From Bradyrhizobium sp. AZCC 2262 (GTDB lineage Bacteria > Pseudomonadota > Alphaproteobacteria > Rhizobiales > Xanthobacteraceae), in NCBI RefSeq assembly GCF_036924535.1, contig NZ_JAZHRT010000001.1, forward strand, positions 124,001 to 188,000: a stretch of 64,000 nt of DNA, given 5' to 3'. Below are positions 26,629 to 34,732 of the stretch, piece after piece. The notes under the pieces were generated by a model. It searched no databases, was not told the origin of the DNA, and saw nothing but the letters and a program-made list of their open reading frames with translations. The number at the start of each line of letters is the position of its first letter. Positions within the stretch are counted from its first letter, which is position 1. The position numbers and the translations under genes are program-made.

Positions 26629-26983
26629 CGATAGTTCTCCGTTGGGCAAGGTGGCCGCCTCCAGACAAACGCAACAGGTCTCGTCGATCAGCGTTGGGAA
26701 GCGGCGCGTTGCGGATATTCGAACAAGCATCTGCTTTAGGGGGAGCTGGCGCGGCGTGCTTGTTGAAACGTGCTCGAACGTTCCAAAATCGTGCGAGCGC
26801 GAGGCGTACCGTTGGAGCTGAACTTGTCAGCCGATGGCTTTAGAGCATGATTGGCCCCAATCGAGCAGCCACGTTCAATCGCGGGCGAGGGTGGGGATGC
26901 ATATTGAATGTACGCAATTCGAACTGAAAACGACGGCTATCCTTTTGAAGGAACCTGGAGCAGCGGGATGAACGTTAGATCCA
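26629..26983. promoter_or_regulatory. Divergent promoter region upstream of the quinol oxidase operon
   Basis: No gene is seen in these 355 bp. The right-hand part carries the FixK-type box at 26904-26917, a TATCCT hexamer at 26938-26943 that could serve as its -10, and a good ribosome site/ATG pair (GGAG 26957, ATG 26968) that is out of frame with the CyoE frame. Confidence 0.5.
26904..26917 (+). promoter_or_regulatory. FixK/FNR-type box
   Basis: TTGA-N6-GCAA matches the rhizobial FixK2 consensus TTG(A/C)-N6-(T/G)CAA exactly. The centre lies 41.5 bp before a predicted transcription start near 26952, with TATCCT (26938-26943) as a possible -10, the geometry of a class II FNR/FixK-activated promoter. 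It would make the oxidase operon respond to low oxygen. Binding is inferred. Confidence 0.55.
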
Positions 26984-28030
26984 TTGCGAGCCAACTCGGG
27001 TGGAAGACGAATTCGCACCGCTTTATCGCCTCATTCCGCCGGGCCGCTTGTTGGCAATCGGCGTGCATCCGATTTCGTCACCCTCACAAAACCACGCGTG
27101 ATGATGCTTGCCGTCTTCACCGCGCTGGTCGGATTGAGCAGCGCGCCGGTTCGACTGGATCCGCTATCTACCGTTGCCGCGGTTCTTGCCATTGCTGCCG
27201 GGGCGGCGGCCGCCGGCGTGCTCAATATGTGGTACGACGCCGATATCGATGCGGTCATGAGCCGCACCGCGATGCGGCCAATTCCTAGCGGCAAAATCTC
27301 CCGGTTCGAGGCGCTTGTCTTTGGTCTCGTTCTCTGCGGATTCGCAGTGGCGGTCCTCGCCTTGGCGACGAATCTCACCGCGGCCGCATTGTTGGCTGGC
27401 ACCATCCTCTTTTATGTCGTCGTCTACACGACGTGGCTGAAGCGGGCTACACCACAGAACATCGTCATCGGCGGCGCTGCTGGCGCGCTGCCGCCGGTGA
27501 TCGGCTGGGCCGCGGCAACCGGAAGCGTCGGGCTCGAACCGCTTGCGCTGTTCCTCATTATCTTCCTTTGGACGCCGCCGCATTTCTGGGCGTTGGCGCT
27601 CAATCGCACCGACGACTACGCGCGTGCAGGCGTGCCGATGTTGCCGGTTGTCGCAGGACGCGCTGCAACAACGCGCCAGATCCTGATCTATAGCGGTCTG
27701 CTGGTTCTGGTCTCGGAGCTACCCTGGGCACTGGGGTTTGCAGGCGCGGTCTATGGCGCGATCGCCGCTATTTGCGGAGCGCTTTTCCTGCTGCTTGCAC
27801 GCCAGCTGAATGGAAGCATCGAGGCCGACCGCCTCGCGGCTCACAGGTTGTTCGTGTTCTCTATCGTCTATTTGTTTGTGCTGTTTGCGGCCCTCCTGAT
27901 CGACCACGGAAATGGCTCATTCTCGCTTACCCGATCGTTGCATGCTGGCCGCGACGTCCCGGTACATGCCGAACTGCTGTCAGGCGTGGACCGCCGCGCG
28001 TGCAGCACCGCCAACTTCAGCGAGGTCTAA
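26984..28030 (+). CDS. cyoE: Protoheme IX farnesyltransferase (heme O synthase)
   Basis: The enzyme is an inner-membrane UbiA-family prenyltransferase of up to 348 residues that converts heme B to heme O for the bo3 oxidase encoded next to it. Hallmarks are [19 protein letters not shown], the aspartate-rich [20 protein letters not shown] and a second motif [20 protein letters not shown], with about nine hydrophobic segments. The start is uncertain: the open frame begins at TTG 26984, while the convincing ribosome site and ATG (26968) lie 16 bp upstream in another frame. It is the first gene of the oxidase operon, one base from cyoA. Confidence 0.9.
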   Translation: MRANSGGRRIRTALSPHSAGPLVGNRRASDFVTLTKPRVMMLAVFTALVGLSSAPVRLDPLSTVAAVLAIAAGAAAAGVLNMWYDADIDAVMSRTAMRPIPSGKISRFEALVFGLVLCGFAVAVLALATNLTAAALLAGTILFYVVVYTTWLKRATPQNIVIGGAAGALPPVIGWAAATGSVGLEPLALFLIIFLWTPPHFWALALNRTDDYARAGVPMLPVVAGRAATTRQILIYSGLLVLVSELPWALGFAGAVYGAIAAICGALFLLLARQLNGSIEADRLAAHRLFVFSIVYLFVLFAALLIDHGNGSFSLTRSLHAGRDVPVHAELLSGVDRRACSTANFSEV

Positions 28031-28031
28031 C

Positions 28032-28907
28032 ATGCGATACGGTCTCCTTGCCGTCCTGATCGGGGCCGCCACGCTCGGCGGCTGCGCCGAAGGCGTGCTC
28101 GACCCGAAAGGGCCGATCGCCGCCGCCGACCGGCAAATTCTGCTCAACTCACTGGGCATCATGCTGGCGATCGTGATCCCGGTGATCGTTGCCACGCTCG
28201 GCGTTGCGTTCTGGTTTCGCGCATCGAATGAGCGCGCGCGGTACCGGCCCAATTTCGTGTATTCCGGCCGCCTCGAGTTGCTCGTCTGGTCGATCCCGGC
28301 CATGACCGTGTTTCTGGTTGGCGGCGTCGCGTGGGTCGGCTCCCACGAGGTGAGCCCGCGCAAGCCGATCGCATCCAACGTGACGCCGCTGCGGGTGCAG
28401 GTCACCTCGCTCGACTGGAAATGGCTGTTCATCTATCCCGATCAGGGCGTTGCCAGCGTCAACTACCTGGCGATCCCTGCAGGCACGCCCGTCAGCTTCG
28501 AGCTGACGTCCTCGGGCGTGATGAACAGCTTCTTCGTGCCGCAGCTGGGCAGCCAGATCTACACCATGGCCGGAATGGTAACCCGCCTTCACCTGCAGGC
28601 CGACCAGCCGGGAAGCTTCCGCGGAATGTCGGCGCAATACAGCGGAGAGGGTTTTGCAGACATGTACTTCAACGTCGAAGCCGTTGCGCCCGAGAAATTC
28701 GCAGAGTGGGTAGACGCCACACGCAACGTCGGCATGGAACTGAATGCCACAACCTATGCGCAGCTGGCCAAGCCGAGCGCTGCGGTGACGCCATTTACCT
28801 ATCGGTCGGTCACGCCCGGTCTGTTCGACAGTATCCGGGTCTCCGACATGCAATCCGGCGGCGCGATGTCCCACGGAAGTCCGGCGTCAATGAGGGCAGA
28901 AAAATGA
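28032..28907 (+). CDS. cyoA: Cytochrome o ubiquinol oxidase subunit II
   Basis: A 291-residue lipoprotein subunit of the bo3 quinol oxidase. A lipobox (TLGGC, cysteine 18) is followed by two membrane helices and a periplasmic cupredoxin domain ([38 protein letters not shown]). The CuA ligands of cytochrome c oxidases are absent, which marks it as a quinol oxidase subunit. [14 protein letters not shown] sequence appears as [18 protein letters not shown]. The stop overlaps the cyoB start by 4 bp. Confidence 0.94.
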   Translation: MRYGLLAVLIGAATLGGCAEGVLDPKGPIAAADRQILLNSLGIMLAIVIPVIVATLGVAFWFRASNERARYRPNFVYSGRLELLVWSIPAMTVFLVGGVAWVGSHEVSPRKPIASNVTPLRVQVTSLDWKWLFIYPDQGVASVNYLAIPAGTPVSFELTSSGVMNSFFVPQLGSQIYTMAGMVTRLHLQADQPGSFRGMSAQYSGEGFADMYFNVEAVAPEKFAEWVDATRNVGMELNATTYAQLAKPSAAVTPFTYRSVTPGLFDSIRVSDMQSGGAMSHGSPASMRAEK

Positions 28908-30886
28908 ATCTACTCGGCAAGCTCGACTGGAGCGCGATTCCCCTCGACCAGCCCATCATCATGGGCGCGTCGGGGGGCATGGTCCTGGTCATCGTCGCCA
29001 TCCTTTCGTGGGTCACGCTCAAGGGGTATGTGCCGTATCTCTGGCGGGAGTGGATCACCTCCGTCGACCACAAGCGTATCGGCATCATGTACATCATCCT
29101 CGCGCTGATCATGCTGCTGCGCGGCTTTGCCGACGCCATCATGATGCGGGCGCAGCAGGCGCTCGCCGCCGGCGGCGCGCAGGGATACCTGCCGCCCGAG
29201 CACTTCGACCAGATCTTCTCGGCGCATGGCACGATCATGATCTTCTTCATGGCGATGCCGTTCGTGATCGGAATGATGAATTTCGTGGTGCCGCTGCAGC
29301 TCGGCGTCCGCGATATGGCATTTCCGACCTTGAACTCGGTGGCCCTCGGGCTGACCGCGTCGGGCATCCTCCTGACGAACATCTCGCTCGCGGTCGGCGA
29401 ATTCTCGAAGGCCGGTTGGGTCGCTTATCCGCCGCTGAGCGAACTTCAATACTCGCCCGGCGTCGGCGTCGACTATTATCTCTGGGCGCTGCAGATCTCC
29501 GGCGTCGGCACGTTGATGACGGGCATCAACTTCGTCGCGACCATCCTGAAAACGCGCGCGCCGGGGATGAGTTATATGCGCATGCCGGTGTTCTGCTGGA
29601 CGTCGCTCGCGGCGAACCTGCTGATTGTCGCGGCTTTCCCGGTTCTGACTGCGACCTTGGCGATGCTGCTGCTCGACCGCTACCTCGGCTTTCATTTCTT
29701 CACGACCGATGCCGGGGGCAACGCGATGATGTACGTCAACCTGTTCTGGGTTTGGGGTCATCCCGAGGTCTACATCCTGGTGTTGCCGGCGTTCGGCATC
29801 TTTTCCGAGGTTGTCTCGACCTTCTCCGGCAAGCCGCTGTTTGGCTATCGCTCCATGGTTGCCGCGACGATGGCGATTTGCGTGCTGTCATTCGTGGTCT
29901 GGCTGCACCACTTCTTCACGATGGGCGCCAGCGCCAACGTCAACGGCTTCTTCGGGGTCATGACGATGATCATCGCCGTGCCGACGGGGGTGAAGGTCTT
30001 CAACTGGTTGTTTACGATGTATGGCGGCCGCATCCGGTCCACCGTCCCGATCCTGTGGTCGATCGGCTTCATGGTGACGTTCGTGATCGGCGGCATGACC
30101 GGCGTGTTGATGGCCGTGCCTCCGGCCGACTTCCAGCTCCACAACAGCCTGTTCCTGATCGCGCATTTCCATAATGTCATCATCGGCGGCACGGTGTTCG
30201 GCTTGATGGCGGGATACAATTACTGGTTCCCGAAGGCGTTCGGTTTCAAACTCGACGAACGCTGGGGCCGGGTTTCGTTCTGGTGCTGGCTGATCGGCTT
30301 CTACATCGCTTTCATGCCGCTCTACGCGCTGGGACTGATGGGCATGACCCGCCGCATGCAGCATTACGATGTTGCCAGCTGGCAACCATGGTTGGTGGTC
30401 GCGGCGTTCGGCGCCGTCGTCATCCTCGTTGGCATTGTCAGCCAGGTGATCCAGCTCGTGGTGTCGATCCGCAACCGCGAACAACTGAAGGTGACAGCTG
30501 ACCCGTGGAACGCCCGCACGCTGGAATGGGCGACCGCTTCGCCGCCGCCAGCCTGGAATTTCGCCGTGCTTCCGCAGGTCAGAGGCCTCGACGCTCTCTG
30601 GAACAGGAAGCAGCGCGAACGCACGCAGACCCAGCCGGCACCGGAACGCAAATTCGAATCGATCGAGGTGCCGAAGAACAGCGCGACCGGCTTCATCATC
30701 GCCTTTTTTGCAGTCGTCGCCGGCTTCGCCATGATCTGGCACATCTGGTGGATGGCGGGTGTGGGGGCGATTGGAATCTTTCTGACCATGCTGGCCTTCG
30801 CGTTTCGCGACGAAGAGGAAATCGAAATTCCTGCCGAGCAGGTTGCGCGTTTCGAACAGGCGAACCAGGCGGAGATTGCAGTATGA
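28904..30886 (+). CDS. cyoB: Cytochrome o ubiquinol oxidase subunit I
   Basis: The 660-residue heme-copper subunit reduces oxygen to water and pumps protons. The heme and copper ligands all fall two positions after those of E. coli CyoB: His108 and His423 (low-spin and high-spin heme region), His286-Tyr290 (WGHPEVY), His335-His336 (LHHFF) and His421. The quinone-site residues Arg73, Asp77, His100 and Gln103 and the proton-channel residues Asp137 and Glu288 are also present. The ATG overlaps the cyoA stop (ATGA), and its own stop overlaps cyoC in the same way. Confidence 0.97.
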   Translation: MNLLGKLDWSAIPLDQPIIMGASGGMVLVIVAILSWVTLKGYVPYLWREWITSVDHKRIGIMYIILALIMLLRGFADAIMMRAQQALAAGGAQGYLPPEHFDQIFSAHGTIMIFFMAMPFVIGMMNFVVPLQLGVRDMAFPTLNSVALGLTASGILLTNISLAVGEFSKAGWVAYPPLSELQYSPGVGVDYYLWALQISGVGTLMTGINFVATILKTRAPGMSYMRMPVFCWTSLAANLLIVAAFPVLTATLAMLLLDRYLGFHFFTTDAGGNAMMYVNLFWVWGHPEVYILVLPAFGIFSEVVSTFSGKPLFGYRSMVAATMAICVLSFVVWLHHFFTMGASANVNGFFGVMTMIIAVPTGVKVFNWLFTMYGGRIRSTVPILWSIGFMVTFVIGGMTGVLMAVPPADFQLHNSLFLIAHFHNVIIGGTVFGLMAGYNYWFPKAFGFKLDERWGRVSFWCWLIGFYIAFMPLYALGLMGMTRRMQHYDVASWQPWLVVAAFGAVVILVGIVSQVIQLVVSIRNREQLKVTADPWNARTLEWATASPPPAWNFAVLPQVRGLDALWNRKQRERTQTQPAPERKFESIEVPKNSATGFIIAFFAVVAGFAMIWHIWWMAGVGAIGIFLTMLAFAFRDEEEIEIPAEQVARFEQANQAEIAV

Positions 30887-31518
30887 ACGTCGCTGTCGCA
30901 GTTGATGATGGGGTTCGTTACGAGGCGCGGTCGAATGCAAGTGAGGCCGGTCCCGCTGCCAAGCGGGTCGTCGTTGGCTACGGCTTCTGGGTCTTCCTGT
31001 TGAGCGACATCGTGATGTTTTCGGCAATCTTTGCCGCTTACGCGGTGCTCAACCATGCGACCGCCGGCGGCCCGGGCGCCGTGCAGCTGTTCAGCCAACG
31101 CAGCGTTGCGATCGAAACCGGCTGCCTTCTCGCATCCAGCTACACCTGCGGCTTGATGTCCCTGGCCATTGGCTCGCGGCGTTACAGCGCCACCTATTTG
31201 GCGGCCCTCGTCACCTTCGCGCTGGGAGCGGCGTTCCTCGCGCTGGAGCTGCGGGAGTTCGCCGCCATGATTGCCGCCGGCGCCGGTCCGCAACGCAGCG
31301 CCTTCCTTTCGGCCTTCTTCATGCTGGTCGGCTGTCACGGATTGCATGTCGGCGCCGGCCTGGTCTGGCTGGTGGTGATGATGGCCCAGGTCGTCGTCAA
31401 AGGCTTTCGCGCGAAGGTGGAGCGGCGTCTGCTCTGCTTTTCACTGTTCTGGCATGCGCTCGACATTGTCTGGGTGTGGCTGTTCACGGTGGTCTATCTG
31501 ATGGGAGTCCTTTCATGA
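30883..31518 (+). CDS. cyoC: Cytochrome o ubiquinol oxidase subunit III
   Basis: A 211-residue membrane protein with five helices ([80 protein letters not shown] among them), matching CyoC in length and pattern. It stabilises the bo3 complex. Its start and stop each overlap the neighbouring gene by 4 bp. Confidence 0.95.
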   Translation: MNVAVAVDDGVRYEARSNASEAGPAAKRVVVGYGFWVFLLSDIVMFSAIFAAYAVLNHATAGGPGAVQLFSQRSVAIETGCLLASSYTCGLMSLAIGSRRYSATYLAALVTFALGAAFLALELREFAAMIAAGAGPQRSAFLSAFFMLVGCHGLHVGAGLVWLVVMMAQVVVKGFRAKVERRLLCFSLFWHALDIVWVWLFTVVYLMGVLS

Positions 31519-31910
31519 CCGACACGCAGTACGATCGCGCGCCCGGCGACGCCTCAGCACTTCCCGACGTCGAACAGGGCGCATCGTCCGGCGTGCTCGT
31601 CTACACGATCGGATTGGCGCTCGCGGTGGGCCTCACGGCCCTGTCGTTCTGGGTCGCCAACACGTCGCTGCTCTGGACCGGCGGTGTCTCGCTCGGCCTG
31701 ACCGTGCTTGCGATTGCGCAAATGGGGGTCCACCTGGTGTTCTTCCTGCATGTCACCACGGGACCGGACAACACCAACAACGTGATGGCACTGGCGTTTG
31801 GTGTGCTGATTGTCGCGCTGGTCGTGGTCGGATCACTTCTGATCATGGCAGACCTGAACGACGGCATGATGCCGGGGCCAGAGCTGATGAATTTGCACAT
31901 GCAGCGCTGA
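31515..31910 (+). CDS. cyoD: Cytochrome o ubiquinol oxidase subunit IV
   Basis: A 131-residue protein with three membrane helices (VYTIGLALAVGLTALSFWVA, VLAIAQMGVHLVFFLHV, ALAFGVLIVALVVVGSLLIM). It matches the small subunit that assists assembly of the copper centre in bo3 oxidase. It is the last gene of the cyo operon. Confidence 0.93.
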   Translation: MTDTQYDRAPGDASALPDVEQGASSGVLVYTIGLALAVGLTALSFWVANTSLLWTGGVSLGLTVLAIAQMGVHLVFFLHVTTGPDNTNNVMALAFGVLIVALVVVGSLLIMADLNDGMMPGPELMNLHMQR

Positions 31911-32074
31911 AGGGCGTCGCAGTTGCTCGGTCCAATCGCTTTCGTATCAACCTCGGGGACGCACAAACCGCCAAGCCGTCACGCGTTTGTCCAAGCTTCA
32001 GGAACGATACCAGCGCTAGCATTTCATGTTGAAACAGTGCGCGGCTGATACGCCACTGGCGGTGGGGGCGAGAA

Positions 32075-32875
32075 ATGCTGAAAGGATTCACGGCGCCTCG
32101 GTCTCCTCTGAGCGCTGCTGCATTGGTCCCGTCGCCTCCCTGGCATTTCGCAGGTGATGTCCTTGCGGTGGAATTCTGGAATGATCCCGACGTATCGGTC
32201 CATATCCTTCCGGCGGGTGTCGAGCTTGACAGGGAATGTCCAGGTCACGCCGTCGCGCTCTTCACGGACTATCAGTTTACGGCGCAGAACGATGAGCATC
32301 TGGATCCTGCCAGGTATCAATGTCGCGGGTTCAGCATCCTCCTCGACGCGATATGGAAGGGGACACGAATAGCGTGGTGTCCATATTGCTATGTCGACAA
32401 CGATGCTGCGTTGATGAGAGGCTGGATTCAGGGTTATCCGAGAAAGCTCGGGACGGTACACCAGACCCGCTCTTTCGCCGCCGAGAGCGCAGCTTCGGCG
32501 CCACTCGTGCATGACGGCAGGTTCTCGGCCTGCATGTCGGCTCATGGCCGTTTGCTGGTGCAAGCCCGCGTTACCTTGCATGAAAAGACCGAGCGCCTTG
32601 TTGGCCTGCTCGATCGCCGGATTGTGGGGCGTCGATATTTTCCGCGGCTCTCGGCCGGCATGCACGACAAACCGGCCGTCGATGAACTGGTTCGATGCGT
32701 CTCGAACCATCTCCTGATCACGAACATCTGGAGCGGCGCAGGCGAGCTCAATTTTCCGGAGGCCTATGGCGAGGAGCTGGAAGTGCTGGGGCCGTTGAAG
32801 GTGGGGCGCGGATATCGCTTCTCGTTTTCCTATTCCGTCACCGATATCGAGGTCCTGGCAGACCTGACCGCCTAG
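32075..32875 (+). CDS. Acetoacetate decarboxylase-family protein, copy 1 (Schiff-base lysine replaced)
   Basis: A 266-residue ADC-superfamily protein. The active-site segment, which in clostridial acetoacetate decarboxylase reads YPKKLG (Lys115 forms the Schiff base, Lys116 lowers its pKa), reads YPRKLG here. Arg123 (codon at 32441-32443) replaces the reactive lysine while the second lysine remains. Other family features are retained: the DNDAALMRGWIQG helix and the sheet segments VLAVEFWNDPDV and GRGYRFSFSYSVTDIEVL. Classical decarboxylation is therefore doubtful; related enzymes of the superfamily perform aldol/dehydration-type chemistry or have unknown roles. Copy 2 follows after 132 bp. 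Confidence 0.88.
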   Translation: MLKGFTAPRSPLSAAALVPSPPWHFAGDVLAVEFWNDPDVSVHILPAGVELDRECPGHAVALFTDYQFTAQNDEHLDPARYQCRGFSILLDAIWKGTRIAWCPYCYVDNDAALMRGWIQGYPRKLGTVHQTRSFAAESAASAPLVHDGRFSACMSAHGRLLVQARVTLHEKTERLVGLLDRRIVGRRYFPRLSAGMHDKPAVDELVRCVSNHLLITNIWSGAGELNFPEAYGEELEVLGPLKVGRGYRFSFSYSVTDIEVLADLTA

Positions 32876-33007
32876 CAATCACGGCTGATCCCGACAAGGC
32901 GCGTTCCGGTTTGCGGCAGGAATCTGCAAGAAAACGCACTTCAATCAAATCAATTGCGGCTGGTTTCGGTAGCTTCTTCGCCGGAAGTGATGCATCGGGA
33001 AACGGGA

Positions 33008-33811
33008 ATGCTCAGGGGCTTTACAGTTCCGAAATCGCCATTCGGTCAGGCCGCACTAACACCGCCGCCACCCTGGCACTATGCCGGCGACGTCGTCGGG
33101 ATAGAGTTCTGGACGGACCCCGACGCGACGGCGGCGACATTGCCGAGTGGTCTTTCCCCGGATCCGAACTCAAACGGTCACGCCGTCATGATGTTCCTGG
33201 ATTGGCAATTCACGGCACAGGACGACGAATATCTCGAGCCGGCTCGCTATCAATATCGCGAGGCTTTTATTCTGGTCGACGCCATGTATCGCGACGAGCC
33301 GGTGATGTGGTGCCCGTATATTTATGTCGACAACGACGCTGCGCTGGCCCGCGGCTGGACGCAGGGATTTCCCAAGAAAATGGGAAGCATTTTTCAGACG
33401 CGCTCCTTTGCGGCTTCAGGTCCCGCCGCGGCGCCGGTTGCGTCGGGCAGCCGGTTTGGCGCCAGTCTTTCGGCGCATGGCCAACGTCTTGCGGAAGCCT
33501 GCGTCACCTTGCAAAGACCGGTCGAGAACGGACTGTCTCTCCTCAGCCGACCCACGGTCTTGCTGCGATACTTTCCGAGGTTGGCGGCCGGATACCAGGA
33601 CAAGCCGGCGGTCAACGAACTCGCGATGTCGATCACCGACAATCTCACAGTTGTCGGCGCATGGATCGGGAAAGGCGAACTCAACTTTCCGGAGGCGAAT
33701 GGCGAAGAACTCAACGCGCTCGCACCGAAAAGGATCGAGTCCGGGTTTCGCTACTCGCTTTCCTATTCGGTTAGCGATCTGAAGATCCTCGACGACCACG
33801 GCTCGCAGTAA
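33008..33811 (+). CDS. Acetoacetate decarboxylase-family protein, copy 2
   Basis: A 267-residue paralogue of the preceding gene, with the same length and colinear motifs (MLRGFTVPKSP against MLKGFTAPRSP; PPPWHYAGDVV against SPPWHFAGDVL; WCPYIYVDNDAALARGW against WCPYCYVDNDAALMRGW). The active-site segment is FPKKMG, with both lysines (123 and 124) present. I chose ATG 33008 to match copy 1; earlier starts at 32990 (ATG) or 32954 (TTG) are possible. A decarboxylase of a beta-keto acid is the natural prediction, but the acceptor pocket was not examined. Confidence 0.88.
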   Translation: MLRGFTVPKSPFGQAALTPPPPWHYAGDVVGIEFWTDPDATAATLPSGLSPDPNSNGHAVMMFLDWQFTAQDDEYLEPARYQYREAFILVDAMYRDEPVMWCPYIYVDNDAALARGWTQGFPKKMGSIFQTRSFAASGPAAAPVASGSRFGASLSAHGQRLAEACVTLQRPVENGLSLLSRPTVLLRYFPRLAAGYQDKPAVNELAMSITDNLTVVGAWIGKGELNFPEANGEELNALAPKRIESGFRYSLSYSVSDLKILDDHGSQ

Positions 33812-34150
33812 CTGAAAGCACTCTCACCGTAACGGCGAAGCATACAGTCCCTTGCTTCGCCGGAGGGACTTCGCGGCACCCCCGTCCCGCGGAGGCCCTC
33901 GGCCGGGGGACGTTGTTGCGGACCTCGCAGCGCTCATGGCATTTTCGATGTGAGCGCCTGCCGAGGTGTTCGAAATTGTTACAACGCCGCGTCATAAAAA
34001 CGCGCAACATATTGATACATAATATGAAAAACGTTCAGCACAGCGCGTCAACATTAACCTTCCATAACGCTGATTAACGAGCCAAAAGGCGCCCGCTGCT
34101 GCACTCTCCCGCCGATCCGAAGCCTCGGATAGCTCGTCGAGGGAGTGATC
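33812..34150. promoter_or_regulatory. Intergenic region with hairpin and AT-rich palindrome
   Basis: No gene is seen in this 339-bp stretch. A perfect 9-bp stem (GGCGAAGCA, 33834-33842; TGCTTCGCC, 33853-33861) without a T-run follows the ADC-like pair and may slow or end transcription. From about 33970 to 34080 the sequence turns AT-rich and carries CATATT-N7-AATATG (34008-34026), a 19-bp inverted repeat in the promoter region of the AraC-STAND gene pair. Confidence 0.5.
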
Positions 34151-34732
34151 ATGGAAGGACTTCAAACCACCGCACTAGAGTCTTCATTTGCGGAGGACCA
34201 GCAGTTCCACCTGGTTGCGAACAGCGTGGCCAAGCTGCTTGAAACGGCAAGGCGAGAGCTGGGGCATGATCAGGAGGCGGCCAAGGTGTCGCTGGCCACG
34301 GCATCGCACATCCTGCAAGCGGAGATCGAACGTTGTTCGGGCGCTCCCGGCCTCACAAGGGGCGGTCTGGCGGCCTGGCAGATCCTTCGCGTACGTGCTT
34401 ACATTGACGGCAACTTGCACCGCACCATTCACATCCGGGATCTCAGTGCGGTCGCACGTCGAAGCCCGGCGCACTTCTCCCGGAAATTCAAACTGGCCGT
34501 CGGCGAGTCGCCGCATGCCTATGTGGTAAGAAGGCGTCTGGAAAAAGCCTGCCACCTGATGATAACAGGTGCGGCATCGCTGAGCGAAATCGCCTTGAGC
34601 GTAGGCTTTTCGGATCAGGCACATCTATGCAGGCTGTTCAGACAGGCCTTTGGTCAGAGCCCGGCCAACTGGCGGCGCGAGCGCGGAACTCCTGACGCCT
34701 CGAGAACCGGCGTGGACGAGAATATCCCATGA
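34151..34732 (+). CDS. AraC-family transcriptional regulator
   Basis: A 193-residue protein with a short helical N-terminal region and a C-terminal AraC HTH (about 80-180): LRVRAYIDGNLHRTIHIRDL, RSPAHFSRKFKLAVGESPHA, ASLSEIALSVGFSDQAHLCR, LFRQAFGQSPANWRRERG. The N-terminus is too short for a cupin-type sensor, so signal input may come through its partner. The start is ATG 34151, preceded by GAGGGAG. The stop overlaps the start of the large STAND regulator by 4 bp, making a translationally coupled pair. Confidence 0.92.
   Translation: MEGLQTTALESSFAEDQQFHLVANSVAKLLETARRELGHDQEAAKVSLATASHILQAEIERCSGAPGLTRGGLAAWQILRVRAYIDGNLHRTIHIRDLSAVARRSPAHFSRKFKLAVGESPHAYVVRRRLEKACHLMITGAASLSEIALSVGFSDQAHLCRLFRQAFGQSPANWRRERGTPDASRTGVDENIP

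Noticed and set aside
28032..31910. Cytochrome c oxidase (aa3) instead of quinol oxidase
   Set aside because: Subunit II lacks the CuA ligands, subunit I keeps the ubiquinol-site residues Arg73, Asp77, His100 and Gln103, and the gene order is cyoABCD.
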